Of a stretch of DNA of 64,000 nucleotides, positions 18,153 to 26,989 are shown one piece after another. The stretch is from Cupriavidus neocaledonicus (GTDB lineage Bacteria; Pseudomonadota; Gammaproteobacteria; Burkholderiales; Burkholderiaceae). Under the pieces are notes generated by a model. That model did not search any database. It had not been told where the DNA came from and was given only the letters and a program-made list of their open reading frames with translations. The position numbers and the translations under genes were made by a program. Location: the NCBI RefSeq assembly GCF_000372525.1, contig NZ_AQUR01000107.1, positions 432,858 through 496,857 of the forward strand. Reading direction: 5' to 3'. Position 1 is the stretch's first letter; each line of letters begins with the position of its first letter.

Positions 18153-18932
18153 TCAGTCCGGCCAGCGGTAGCGCAGCGGCTGCTTGGCCATGAAGCGGTC
18201 GGCGGCCTCGCGGCGGTAGCCGGTGGAGAAGGCGATGCCCTGCGCGTCCGCCTCCATCGCCAGCATGGTGTTCAGGTCCTGGCCCAGCGACGCATTGAGC
18301 GCCTGCTTGGTCAGGCTGACCGCCACCGGCGAGGCCTCGGTGAACGCCTGCGCGAGCTCACGGGCGCGCGCCTGCAGGCCGTCGGCCGGCACGATTTCCA
18401 TGACGATGCCAAGGTCTTGCGCCGCCTGCGCATCGAGCTCGCGCATCGAGAACATCAGCGCCTTGGCGCGTTGCAGCCCGATCATGCGCGGCAGCGTGTA
18501 GAACGCGCCACAGTCCGGCACCAGCCCCATGCGCAGGAATGGCAGCCCGAAGCGCGCGCGCGGCGTCGCCAGGATGATGTCGGCCGTCAGCGCCAGGCTG
18601 AAGCCCGCGCCATAGGCGGCGCCGTCGACCGCGGCGATGACCGGCACGTCGAGCCGGATCAGGTCTTCCAGCCAGCCGTGCAGCTTGCGCAGGCGCCGGC
18701 GGCCCTGCTCGGCGCTGATCTCGACCTGCATCGAGCTGATGTCGCCGCCCGACGAGAAATCGGTGCCGGCCGCGGTCAGGATCAGCGCGCGCACGCTGTC
18801 GTCGTCCCGTATCCGGCGAATCACTTCGCCGATTTCCTCGCGCATCGGCAGCGACAGCGCGTTCTTGCGCGCCGGGGCGTCCAGCGTCAGCGTCGCAATG
18901 CCGTCCTCAAGGGTAAAACGGATGGTTTCCAT
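18153..18932 (-). CDS. Enoyl-CoA hydratase/isomerase family protein (PaaG-like active site)
   Basis: A 259-residue crotonase-fold protein with the oxyanion-hole segments TDFSSGGDIS (about 58-67) and AAYGAGFSLALTADI. The two glutamates of classical enoyl-CoA hydratase are not at their places: AGFSL replaces GGCEL and LPFLRMG replaces the PE motif. An Asp is present in GLVPDCG, matching the acid used by PaaG-type isomerases. Delta-isomerase activity is therefore more likely than plain hydration; this is inference. It begins 22 bases after the Bug receptor gene and ends 139 bases before the acyl-CoA dehydrogenase. Confidence 0.85.
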   Translation of the reverse strand: METIRFTLEDGIATLTLDAPARKNALSLPMREEIGEVIRRIRDDDSVRALILTAAGTDFSSGGDISSMQVEISAEQGRRRLRKLHGWLEDLIRLDVPVIAAVDGAAYGAGFSLALTADIILATPRARFGLPFLRMGLVPDCGAFYTLPRMIGLQRAKALMFSMRELDAQAAQDLGIVMEIVPADGLQARARELAQAFTEASPVAVSLTKQALNASLGQDLNTMLAMEADAQGIAFSTGYRREAADRFMAKQPLRYRWPD

Positions 18933-18954
18933 GGCCTGGGCTCCCGCGGCGGTG

Positions 18955-19938
18955 TCAGTCGAGCTGGATGTTGGCGTCGCGCACGATCCTGGCCCACTTG
19001 GGCGTATCGCCGGCGACCACGGCAGCCAGTTCCTGCGGCGTCGAGCCGACCGGCTGCAAGCCCATGCCGGCCAGCTTTGCCGTCACTTCGGGCAACCGCA
19101 CGATGCGCGCGGTTTCCGCGGCCAGCCTTGCCGTCACGTCCCTGGGCGCGTTGCCGGGCAGGAACAGCCCGAACCAGCCATTGGGCTCGAACCCGGCCAG
19201 GCCCAGCTCGGAGAAGGTCGGCACATTGGGCAGCGCCTTGTAGCGCTGGGTCCCGGTGATGCCCAGGATCCTGAACTTGTTGCTGGTGAGGTAGGGGTTG
19301 GCCGAGGTCACGTCGACGAAGGCGCTGTCCACCTGGCCGCCGAGCAGGTCGCTCATCAGCGGCGCCGCGCCCTTGTACGGGATATGCGCGATCTCGATGC
19401 CGGCCTGCTGGCGCAGCAGTTCGCCGTGCAGGTGCGACGAGGTGCCGTTGCCGTACGAGCCGTAACTGAGCTTGCCGGCCTTGGCCAGCGCCAGGAATTC
19501 GCGCATGGTGCTGGCCGGCACCCGGTTGGGCACCACGAACAGGTCGGACGACTTGGCGATCAGCGACACCGGGGTGAAGTCCCTGGCGACGTCGTACGGG
19601 GTGCGCTTGTACAGCGCGGGCGACTGGATCAGCGCGGTGATCGCCAGCAGCAGGGTGTAGCCGTCGGCCGGCGCCTTGGCGACCGTGTCGTTGCCCAGCA
19701 TGCCGCTGGCGCCGGGCTTGTTTTCCACCACCACCGGCTGTCCCAGGCTGTCCGCCAGGCGCTGGCCGATCAGCCGCCCCACGGTATCGGCGCCGCCGCC
19801 GGCCGGGTATGGCACGATCAGGCGGATCGGCCTGGCGGGGTACGGCTGCTGGGCGAAAGCCCGGCCCGCGCCGCCAAGGATAGCCGCGCCGGCCAGGGTG
19901 CCGGCCTGCGCCAGCCAGTTGCGTCTGCTCTGCTGCAT
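18955..19938 (-). CDS. Bug/TctC-family periplasmic solute receptor
   Basis: A 327-residue tripartite tricarboxylate receptor. A twin-arginine-like SRRNWLAQAG signal starts the protein and cleavage is likely after AFA near residue 29. The mature part shows YPARPIRLIVPYPAGGGAD, VVENKPGASG and SYGSYGNGTSSHLHGELL, the standard ligand-cradle motifs that bind a carboxylate or similar solute. The ATG at 19938 is chosen by the signal peptide; the frame remains open far upstream through another gene's shadow. It is located inside an operon with an acyl-CoA ligase and beta-oxidation genes, so its ligand may be that pathway's substrate. Confidence 0.92.
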   Translation of the reverse strand: MQQSRRNWLAQAGTLAGAAILGGAGRAFAQQPYPARPIRLIVPYPAGGGADTVGRLIGQRLADSLGQPVVVENKPGASGMLGNDTVAKAPADGYTLLLAITALIQSPALYKRTPYDVARDFTPVSLIAKSSDLFVVPNRVPASTMREFLALAKAGKLSYGSYGNGTSSHLHGELLRQQAGIEIAHIPYKGAAPLMSDLLGGQVDSAFVDVTSANPYLTSNKFRILGITGTQRYKALPNVPTFSELGLAGFEPNGWFGLFLPGNAPRDVTARLAAETARIVRLPEVTAKLAGMGLQPVGSTPQELAAVVAGDTPKWARIVRDANIQLD

Positions 19939-19988
19939 GGTGTCTCTCTCTTTGCTGCTTTGGTTGCTGCGCCGGGTAGGCATCACCG

Positions 19989-21707
19989 CTACCCTCGGGC
20001 GCCCGGTTGGTCCGCCTGCATCTCGCGCTCCTGCAACGCGCGCCACAGGATCTTGCCGGTGGCCGACTTGGGCAGCGCCTCGACCACATCGACGATGCGC
20101 GGCACCTTGTACGCCGCCATGTGCTCGCGGCACCAGGCCATGATGCGTTCGGGTTCGGCCTCGGCGGTGCCGCGCGCGTCGGGGCGCAGCGCCACCACCG
20201 CCTTGACGGTTTCGCCGCGGCGCTCGTCGCGCGCCGCGATCACGCAGGCCTCGTGGATGGCCGGGTGGCCGTACAGCATGTTCTCCACCTCGGCCGGCCA
20301 GACCTTGTAGCCGGACGCATTGATCATGCGCTTGAGGCGGTCGCGCATGAAGAAGTAGCCCTCCTCGTCCATGAAGCCCAGGTCGCCGGTGCGCAGGAAG
20401 CGCTTGCCGTCGAGTTCGATGAAGGTGGCGGCGTTGGCGTCTTCGTTGTGCCAGTAGCCCTGCATCACCTGGCCACCGTGGACCACGATCTCGCCGGTCT
20501 CGCCGTGCGGCAGTTCGCGCAGCGTCTCGGGGTCGACCACGCGCGCGTCGACGCCGAAGGTGGCGATGCCCAGGCATTCGCGTTTGGGCTGGTTGCGCGG
20601 ATTCGACAGGATGAAAGCTGCGGTCTCGGTCATGCCGTAGGCCTCGACATAGGGCAGGCCGAAGCGCTGCTGCAGCATGTTGGCCACCGCTTCCGGCATG
20701 GCCGCACCGCCGCCGCCGACGTACGCCAGGCTGGACAGATCGCGCGCATCGATGCCGGGCTGGGAGAAGAAGTCCACCATCATCGCCGGCGGCGCGCCCC
20801 ACACCGAGACGCGGTAGCGCTCGATCAGGTCCGCGGCCAGCGCCCGGTCCCAGCGCGGCATCAGCACCACCGTCGCGCCCAGGTAGAGCGGCGAGTTCAT
20901 GCAGTTCTGCATGCCCAGCAGGTGGAACATCGGCGCCACCGCCAGCACCACCGATTCGGGCGAGCCCCCGCGCCAGATCACCGAGCCGGCGGCCGCCGTC
21001 ATCAGCGTGCCGTGGGTATGCATGCACCCCTTGGGATTGCCGGTGGTGCCCGAGGTATAGGCCAGCATGCACAGCGTGTCGTGGCCGGCGCGGTGCGGCA
21101 GCGGCCGGTGTCCGGCGCGGCTGGCGCGGTCCCATGCCACCGGCATCGCGCCCGAGGGCGCAGGCAGCGACGCGGGCGGCGCTTCGCGCAGCCAGGCCGG
21201 CACCGGCAGGCCACCGTGGTCGCGCAGCATGCCCGCGTAGTCGTGCAGGATCACGTGACGCAGCGCCGGACCATGCAGCGGCGCCATGCGCGGGTACAGC
21301 TCGCTGCCGGCGAAGGCGGCGACCGCGCCACTGTCCTGCACCACGTGGGCCAGCTCGGCTTCGAGCCACATCGGGTTGGCGGGCACCACCACGCCCTCGG
21401 CGCGCAGGATGGCGTAGTAGGCGATGATGAACTGCGGGCAGTTCTGGCTGAACAGCACCACCCGGTCCCCGGGCCGGATGCCGCAGGCCTGCTGCAGGTA
21501 GCCGGCCATCCGTTCGATCTCTTCACGCAGCTCGCCATACGAGATCGCGGTGCCGAAGTACTGGATCGCGGTCTTGTCCGGGTAGCGCTGCGCCGCGACC
21601 TCGACGTTGTAGAACAGGCTGGTGCGCGGCGTATGCAGCGTCGCCGGCAGGCCCGGCGGCCAGGCGGGAGAACGGAACGGCTGGGTGGTGCGTGTGGCAG
21701 GCTTCAT
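19989..21707 (-). CDS. AMP-dependent long-chain-type acyl-CoA ligase
   Basis: A 572-residue adenylate-forming ligase. The P-loop signature AYTSGTTGNPKGCMHTHG lies near residue 216, followed by EAYGMTETAAF, the hinge RMINASGYKVWPAEVE and the C-terminal lysine motif LPKSATGKILWRAL. It converts a free acid into an acyl-CoA. It sits between two Bug receptor genes with gaps of 50 and 62 bases, which strongly suggests one uptake-and-activation operon. Start at 21707 (MKPATRT) fits family length. The substrate is not inferable. Confidence 0.92.
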   Translation of the reverse strand: MKPATRTTQPFRSPAWPPGLPATLHTPRTSLFYNVEVAAQRYPDKTAIQYFGTAISYGELREEIERMAGYLQQACGIRPGDRVVLFSQNCPQFIIAYYAILRAEGVVVPANPMWLEAELAHVVQDSGAVAAFAGSELYPRMAPLHGPALRHVILHDYAGMLRDHGGLPVPAWLREAPPASLPAPSGAMPVAWDRASRAGHRPLPHRAGHDTLCMLAYTSGTTGNPKGCMHTHGTLMTAAAGSVIWRGGSPESVVLAVAPMFHLLGMQNCMNSPLYLGATVVLMPRWDRALAADLIERYRVSVWGAPPAMMVDFFSQPGIDARDLSSLAYVGGGGAAMPEAVANMLQQRFGLPYVEAYGMTETAAFILSNPRNQPKRECLGIATFGVDARVVDPETLRELPHGETGEIVVHGGQVMQGYWHNEDANAATFIELDGKRFLRTGDLGFMDEEGYFFMRDRLKRMINASGYKVWPAEVENMLYGHPAIHEACVIAARDERRGETVKAVVALRPDARGTAEAEPERIMAWCREHMAAYKVPRIVDVVEALPKSATGKILWRALQEREMQADQPGARG

Positions 21708-21769
21708 TGCAGCGATGGTGGTCAGATGCAGGTCAGATGCGGGTCGGAAACGGCGCGAACGGAGCGGGC

Positions 21770-22798
21770 TCAGTCCAGGCGGATATTGCGCGTGCGGATC
21801 ACCTTGCCCCAGCGCACGTAGTCGGCCTGGATGGTCTGGGCGAACGCGTCCGGCGTGCTGCCGGTCAGGATCACGCCAAGCTCGTTCATGCGCTTGCGCA
21901 CGTCAGGCTGGGCCAGCACGCGGTTGACGTCGGCGGAGAACTTATCGACGATCGGCCGCGGCGTGGCGGCCGGCAGCAACAGGCCGAACCAGCCCATGGC
22001 GTCCATGCCGTCGATGCCGGCCTCGCGGAAAGTGGGCACATCCGGCAGTTGCGGCGCGCGCGCGGGCCCGGTCACCGCCAGCGCGCGCAGGCGGCCGGTG
22101 GCGACATGGGGCTTGGCCCCCATCACCGAGATCACCGCGGCCGGCACCTGCCCGCCGAGCAGGTCGTTCAGCTCCGGCGCCTCGCCCTTGTACGAGACAT
22201 GGAGCATGTCGATCTTGGCGGCGTCGTTGAAGACTTCGCCGTACAGGTGGCCGCTGGAACCCGCGCCGAACGAGCCATAGGAGAACTGCCTGGGCCTGGC
22301 GCGCACCAGCGCGATGAAGTCCTTCAGGTTGGTGGCCGGCACGGCATTGGCATTGATCGCGAACACCAGGTTGGTGGTGCCGAGCTCGGACACCGCGGCG
22401 AAGTCCTTCACCGGGTCGTACGGCGCGCGCGCATACAGGCTTGGCGCCTGCACCAGCGGCGTGATCGTCAGCAGCGCGGTATGGCCGTCGGCCTCTGCGC
22501 GGGCGACCACTTCGGCGCCCAGCATGCCGCTGGCGCCGGGGCGGTTCTCGACCACCACCGGCCGCTTCCACTGCTTGCCCAGGCCCTCGGCCAGCGCGCG
22601 CGCCAGCACGTCGGTGGCGCCGCCGGCGGGGAACGGCACCACCATGCGCACGGTGCGCGCCGGGAATTCCTGGGCGTGGGCCATGCCCGCGCCCAGCGTG
22701 CCGGCGGCCATGCCGGAGCACGCCAGCAATGCCGCACCCAGGCGGCCGAGGGTACGGCGACGCCAACTGCGCTCCCCACTGCGACGATCTGCCTGCAT
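21770..22798 (-). CDS. Bug/TctC-family periplasmic solute receptor
   Basis: A 342-residue receptor with a signal peptide (RSWRRRTLGRLGAALLACSG, cleavage after AHA near residue 42) and the motifs FPARTVRMVVPFPAGGATD, VVENRPGASG and FSYGSFGAGSSGHLYGE. The ATG at 22798 has AAAGGAGAC before it. It is first in the operon running down to 16826 and divergent from an AraC-type regulator. A second Bug gene lies two genes downstream; the paralogues differ enough to suggest separate ligands or redundancy. Confidence 0.92.
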   Translation of the reverse strand: MQADRRSGERSWRRRTLGRLGAALLACSGMAAGTLGAGMAHAQEFPARTVRMVVPFPAGGATDVLARALAEGLGKQWKRPVVVENRPGASGMLGAEVVARAEADGHTALLTITPLVQAPSLYARAPYDPVKDFAAVSELGTTNLVFAINANAVPATNLKDFIALVRARPRQFSYGSFGAGSSGHLYGEVFNDAAKIDMLHVSYKGEAPELNDLLGGQVPAAVISVMGAKPHVATGRLRALAVTGPARAPQLPDVPTFREAGIDGMDAMGWFGLLLPAATPRPIVDKFSADVNRVLAQPDVRKRMNELGVILTGSTPDAFAQTIQADYVRWGKVIRTRNIRLD

Positions 22799-23112
22799 GC
22801 GCTGTCTCCTTTGGTTTTTTGTAGGCGGGCACGGGCTTTTGCCGCGTTGCAGGATCCGCCGGGGCCGGTGTGCCGGCCTTGTAGAGGTACTTGCCGGAGA
22901 GTGCGCGATGCTGCGGTGCGTGGACAATGACCAGACGCGCCAAAATGATTGGCCGAATCGCTCAGGCGGAAGGCAGGCTTTGGCAAATCCCGATTGTGCG
23001 GCGCCGCGCGGGCTTGCTAAGGTGGCGCCATGTCGTGGCCAGAGGTCCGCGACAGCGGGAAGGCGCCCGGAAAAATCGCCGGCACCGGCGCGTCGCCGTG
23101 ACGAGGAGACCC
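22799..23112. promoter_or_regulatory. Divergent promoter region, Bug operon and araC-type gene
   Basis: This 314-base gap separates the Bug operon (leftward) from the AraC-type regulator (rightward). It has a dyad GGCCGG-TGTG-CCGGCC at 22863-22878 and a less GC-rich patch near 22940-23000 (CCAAAATGATTGGCC, GGCAAATCCCGATT). No clear -10/-35 pair and no gene are visible. It probably holds both promoters and the regulator's sites. Confidence 0.35.
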
Positions 23113-24285
23113 ATGCAAACAGCCGTTCTGCCATCGCTGCGCCCGCCGCTGCCGGGCAAGCCGCACATTTCCGGCCACGCGCTGCCGGGGGCGCGCCTGC
23201 GCGACGCCGGCAGCCCGGCGGCACCGGGCGCGCCGGTGGAACCGCCCGCGCCGGCGCGCCACACCATCGCCATCCCGCATGTGACGCATATCCTGCAGGG
23301 GGCGCGGCGGCTCGGCTACGACGTCGATGCGCTGCTGCGCCGCGCGGATATCTCGCCGGCGCTGCTGGCCTCGCCCAGCGCGCGCGTGACGCAGGGCCAG
23401 TATGCGGCGCTGATCCGCACGCTGCGCCGGGTCATGCGCGATGAACTGTGGGGCCTGCTGGACCGGCCCGTCACGCCCGGCGTGTTCGCGCAGGTATGCC
23501 GCGGCCTGGTCCATTGCGCCACGCTCGAGGACGCCATCCGCACCGGGCTGCGGCTGTACCGGCAGCATATCGACGCCTTCGCGCCGCGCCTGCATGTGGG
23601 CGCCGATGGCACGACCGCGGCGGTGGTGCTGCATCCGCGCGCGCCCGCGTCGGCCTGCCGCAGCTTTGCCGAATCGACCTTCGTGTTCCACGCTTATGCG
23701 CTGGTCAGCTGGCTGGTCGCCGGGCAGATCCCGCTCGCGCGCGTCGACCTGAGCGCAGCCGCGTCGCAGGGCCGCACCGATACCGAGCGCGTGTTCAAGG
23801 CCAGGGTCAGCTACGGCCAGCCCGTCACCGCGCTGCACTTCGACGCCGCGTCGCTGCGCCTGCCGGTGATGCAGGACGCCGCCAGCCTGCGCGACTTCCT
23901 GCGCGAGACCCCGCGCAACCTGCTGATCCGCTACCGCGACAACAGCTGCCTGGCGGAACGCATCCGGCAGCACCTGCGCTCGCACCTGGACGACGAACTG
24001 CCGTCGCTGGAGCAGATGGCGCAGCTGCTGCGGCTCACGCCGCAGACCCTGCGCCGCCGCCTGCGCGACGAAGGCCGCGGCTACCAGAGCATCAAGGACA
24101 GCCTGCGGCGCGACGTGGCCATCGGCATGATGGAGCGCCCCGGCATGACGCTGCAGGACGTGGCGCTGCGGCTCGGCTTTTCCGAGCCCAGCACCTTCCA
24201 CCGCGCCTTCAAGAAATGGACCGGCGTGGCGCCGGGCGAATACCGGATGCGCGGCATGCGCAAGCAAGGCGTGCCGGCGGCCTAG
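23113..24285 (+). CDS. AraC-family transcriptional regulator
   Basis: A 390-residue AraC-type regulator of the OruR/ArgR-like long class. The N-terminal region (HVTHILQGARRLGYDVDALL) matches the arabinose-binding-like domain of this class, and the C-terminus has the double helix-turn-helix (LEQMAQLLRLTPQTLRRRL and LQDVALRLGFSEPSTFHRAF). The ATG at 23113 follows ACGAGGAGACCC. It is divergent from the operon 22798-16826 and likely activates it in response to that pathway's substrate; this is positional inference. Confidence 0.88.
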   Translation: MQTAVLPSLRPPLPGKPHISGHALPGARLRDAGSPAAPGAPVEPPAPARHTIAIPHVTHILQGARRLGYDVDALLRRADISPALLASPSARVTQGQYAALIRTLRRVMRDELWGLLDRPVTPGVFAQVCRGLVHCATLEDAIRTGLRLYRQHIDAFAPRLHVGADGTTAAVVLHPRAPASACRSFAESTFVFHAYALVSWLVAGQIPLARVDLSAAASQGRTDTERVFKARVSYGQPVTALHFDAASLRLPVMQDAASLRDFLRETPRNLLIRYRDNSCLAERIRQHLRSHLDDELPSLEQMAQLLRLTPQTLRRRLRDEGRGYQSIKDSLRRDVAIGMMERPGMTLQDVALRLGFSEPSTFHRAFKKWTGVAPGEYRMRGMRKQGVPAA

Positions 24286-24307
24286 CCGGCGCGGCGCAGC
24301 CGCCGGC

Positions 24308-24514
24308 TTACTCGAGCCGGATCTCGCCGTCGAAGCGCGCCTGCAGCTTCACCGCCGCCAGCTCCAGCGTCACCGAAACCGGCAGGTGTTCGTTGCCCGT
24401 CAGCGTGCCGTCGGCCACGGCCCGGGCGATGGCCTGCTCGATCTCGCGCTGGGAATTCACGCCGACCACCTTCAGGAACTTGCGGATGCTGAGGTTGAAG
24501 GTCTCTTCGTTCAT
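24308..24514 (-). CDS. Small DUF6494-like protein
   Basis: A 68-residue acidic cytosolic protein (MNEETFNLSIRKFLKVVGVN... ending GEIRLE). I recognise the pattern of a small conserved proteobacterial family (DUF6494) whose role is unknown. CCCGGAGACAGCC precedes the ATG, a good ribosome-binding site. It ends 22 bases from the convergent AraC-type gene and is alone on its strand apart from the CoA-transferase gene upstream by 114 bases. Confidence 0.8.
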   Translation of the reverse strand: MNEETFNLSIRKFLKVVGVNSQREIEQAIARAVADGTLTGNEHLPVSVTLELAAVKLQARFDGEIRLE

Positions 24515-24628
24515 GGCTGTCTCCGGGAAGGATGCGGCATGCCGCCGCTATCCGGACAGCCTACGCCAGTGACGCCATCCCTGCAGCGCCGGGCGGGCCC
24601 GCGCGATTGAGGCGCGGCCGGCACGGGC

Positions 24629-25873
24629 TCAGACCACGCCCTGCTCGCGCAGCCGGGCGATGCGCTCGGCCGACAGGCCCAGCACCGTTTGCAGCACCTG
24701 CTCGGTATGCTGGCCCAGCCGCGGCGGCGGCGCGTCGTATTGCACCGGAGTGGCCGACAGCCGCAGCGGGCTCTTGACGGTCGGGCACAGGCTGCCGTCG
24801 TCACGCACCAGGTCGACCTGCAGCTCGCGATGCCGCACCTGCGGATCTTCCAGCACCTGGCCGTAATCGTTGATCGGCCCGCACGGGATACTCTGCGCTT
24901 CCAGCGCCTGCACCCAGTGCGCGGTCGGCCGCGTGCGCATGTGCGCTTCGAGCAGGGGCACCAGCGTGTCGCGATGGATGATGCGGCCGGGGCCGGTGGC
25001 AAAGCGCTCGTCGGCGGCCAGGTCGGGCCGCTCGACGCCGCGGCAATACGCCTGCCACTGCCCGTCGTTGCCCGCCGCGACGATCATGTAGCCGTCGGCG
25101 GTGGCGAACACATGGTAGGGCACCATGTTGGCGTGCGCGTTGCCGTAGCGCGGCATGGCCTGGCCGGTCACGCGCTGCGCGATGATGGGGGTGGCGCCGA
25201 CCGCCACCACCGCATCGAGCAGCGCCATGTCGATATGCTGGCCCTCGCCGGTGCGTTCGGCATGGCGCAGCGCGGCCAGTACCGCAACCGTGGCGTACAT
25301 GCCGGTGAGCATGTCGACCACCGCCACGCCTACCTTCTGCGGCCCGCCGCCGGGCAGGTCGTCGCGCTCGCCGGTGACACTCATCAGGCCGCCCAGGCCC
25401 TGGAAGATAAAGTCGTAGCCGGGCTTGTGCGCGCTCGGCCCGGTCTGGCCATAGCCCGTGATCGAACAGTAGACCAGCGCCGGGTTGACCGCCTTCAGGC
25501 TGTCGTAGTCCAGCCCGTAGCGCTTCAGGTCGCCGACCTTGTAGTTCTCCAGCACGATCTGCGACTTCGCGGCCAGCTCGCGCACGATCTGCTGCCCTTG
25601 CGGGCTGGCGATATCGAGCGTGACCGACTGCTTGCCGCGGTTGGCGCCGGCAAAGTAGGTGGCATCGCGCGACGGCTGTCCGTCCGCGCCGGGCAGCCAC
25701 GGCGGCCCCCACGAACGGGTATCGTCGCCGGCGCCGGGGCGCTCCACCTTGATCACCTCGGCGCCGAGGTCCGCCAGGTTCTGCGCGCACCACGGGCCGG
25801 CCAGGATGCGCGACAGGTCCAGCACGCGCACGCCGGCAAGCGCGCCACGCACCGGGGCTTGGCCGCCCGTCAT
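24629..25873 (-). CDS. CoA-transferase family III (CaiB/BaiF)
   Basis: A 414-residue family III CoA-transferase. Seen are LAGVRVLDLSRILAGPWCAQ, LADLGAEVIKVERP, the catalytic Asp region KPGYDFIFQGLGG and the C-terminal LGQHTEQVL. It transfers CoA between acids. Its ATG at 25873 overlaps the stop of the upstream SDR gene (TGATG), indicating translational coupling; together they form a two-gene operon divergent from the LysR gene at 26990. The substrate acid is not known. Confidence 0.92.
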   Translation of the reverse strand: MTGGQAPVRGALAGVRVLDLSRILAGPWCAQNLADLGAEVIKVERPGAGDDTRSWGPPWLPGADGQPSRDATYFAGANRGKQSVTLDIASPQGQQIVRELAAKSQIVLENYKVGDLKRYGLDYDSLKAVNPALVYCSITGYGQTGPSAHKPGYDFIFQGLGGLMSVTGERDDLPGGGPQKVGVAVVDMLTGMYATVAVLAALRHAERTGEGQHIDMALLDAVVAVGATPIIAQRVTGQAMPRYGNAHANMVPYHVFATADGYMIVAAGNDGQWQAYCRGVERPDLAADERFATGPGRIIHRDTLVPLLEAHMRTRPTAHWVQALEAQSIPCGPINDYGQVLEDPQVRHRELQVDLVRDDGSLCPTVKSPLRLSATPVQYDAPPPRLGQHTEQVLQTVLGLSAERIARLREQGVV

Positions 25874-26787
25874 CAGATCGGGTCCCAGCTGATCACGTCG
25901 GGCGAGCGCTCCAGCTTGAAGAAGCTGCTGCGCATCGCCGGCATGGCGATCTCGCCCACCGATTCCGGCGTCCAACCCTCGCTCATATGGACCGAGCGCA
26001 CCGGACGCGGCTGGCTCATCAGGATGATCTCGTTGGCGCGCACCGCGAAGATCTGGCCGTTGACCTCGCTCGCCGCCGGGCTGGCCAGGTAGACCGCGAC
26101 CGGACCGATCTTGCCGGCTTCCATCTTCTGCAGCTTGGCCACGCGTGCCTTTTCTTCCGGCGTTTCCGCGGGGATCGAGCTGGTCATGCGGCTCCACGCG
26201 AACGGCGCGATGCAGTTCGAGCGCACGTTGAAACGCTGCATGTCCAGCGCGATCGACTTCGACAGCGCGGCGATGCCCAGCTTGGCCGCCGAATAGTTGG
26301 CCTGGCCCAGGTTGCCGATCAGGCCCGAGGTGGAGGTCATGTGCACGTAGGCGCCGCTCTCCTGGTCCTTGAAGTAGTTGGCCGCGGCGCGGCTGACGAA
26401 GAAGGTGCCGTTCAGGTGCACCTCGATCACCGAGCGCCATTCTTCCTCGTTCATCTTGAAGAACATGCGGTCGCGCAGGTTGCCGGCGTTGTTGACCACG
26501 GCATCGATGCGGCCGAAGTTGTCGAGCGCGCATTGCACGATGGCGTTGGCGCCGGCCCAGGTCGACACGCTGTCGGTGCTGGCCACGGCCTCGCCGCCGG
26601 CGGCGCGGATTTCCTCGACCACGCGCTGCGCGGGGCCGGCATCGCCGCCCTCGCCGGTCATCGACACGCCCAGGTCATTGACCACCACCCTGGCACCGGC
26701 GGCCGCCATGGCCAGCGCGATGCCGCGCCCGATCCCACCCCCGGCGCCCGTCACCAGCGCAACCTTGCCTGCCATCAAACCGCTCAT
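25873..26787 (-). CDS. SDR dehydrogenase (hydratase/MFE-type 3-hydroxyacyl-CoA dehydrogenase-like)
   Basis: A 304-residue SDR with the cofactor motif TGAGGGIGRGIA near residue 12, NNAGNLRDRMFFKM and the active site STSGLIGNLGQANYSAAK. The insertion before NNAG and the C-terminal extension of about 50 residues (NEIILMSQPRPVRSVH) match the dehydrogenase part of multifunctional enzyme type 2 proteins, which act on 3-hydroxyacyl-CoA. The ATG at 26787 follows AGAGGAGACATGCA. It is coupled to the CoA-transferase gene and divergent from the LysR regulator. Confidence 0.88.
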   Translation of the reverse strand: MSGLMAGKVALVTGAGGGIGRGIALAMAAAGARVVVNDLGVSMTGEGGDAGPAQRVVEEIRAAGGEAVASTDSVSTWAGANAIVQCALDNFGRIDAVVNNAGNLRDRMFFKMNEEEWRSVIEVHLNGTFFVSRAAANYFKDQESGAYVHMTSTSGLIGNLGQANYSAAKLGIAALSKSIALDMQRFNVRSNCIAPFAWSRMTSSIPAETPEEKARVAKLQKMEAGKIGPVAVYLASPAASEVNGQIFAVRANEIILMSQPRPVRSVHMSEGWTPESVGEIAMPAMRSSFFKLERSPDVISWDPI

Positions 26788-26941
26788 TGCATGTCTCCTC
26801 TGAACTCGTACCCTGAATACTTTTTGTGCGGTCACCGACCGCAAACCCGGTGAAACAGCCTCGCGCAGCCGGCAGCGCCCGCCGCTGCGGTCAATCCGGA
26901 TGTCCATGCCGCAGCGGATACGATAAATTGACGCCCGGCCC

Positions 26942-26970
26942 TTTGGAATTCACGAATCACAAAACTGGCC
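26942..26970. promoter_or_regulatory. Candidate LysR operator with motifs shared near 50059-50114
   Basis: TTTGGAATTCAC (26942-26953) and AAAACTGGCC (26961-26970) lie just before the LysR start codon. Both strings recur exactly in the divergent gap at 50059-50114. TTTGGAATTCAC is AT-rich and rare in such GC-rich DNA, so a shared regulator-binding site is likely; the adjacent LysR protein is the natural candidate. Confidence 0.5.
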
Positions 26971-26989
26971 TTTGGCCTGACAGAAGCCC

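Noticed and set aside
18955..21369. 804-codon minus-strand frame covering the Bug receptor and part of the ligase
   Set aside because: Only its last 327 codons are protein-like (the Bug receptor from 19938). The first part is an out-of-frame reading of the ligase gene.
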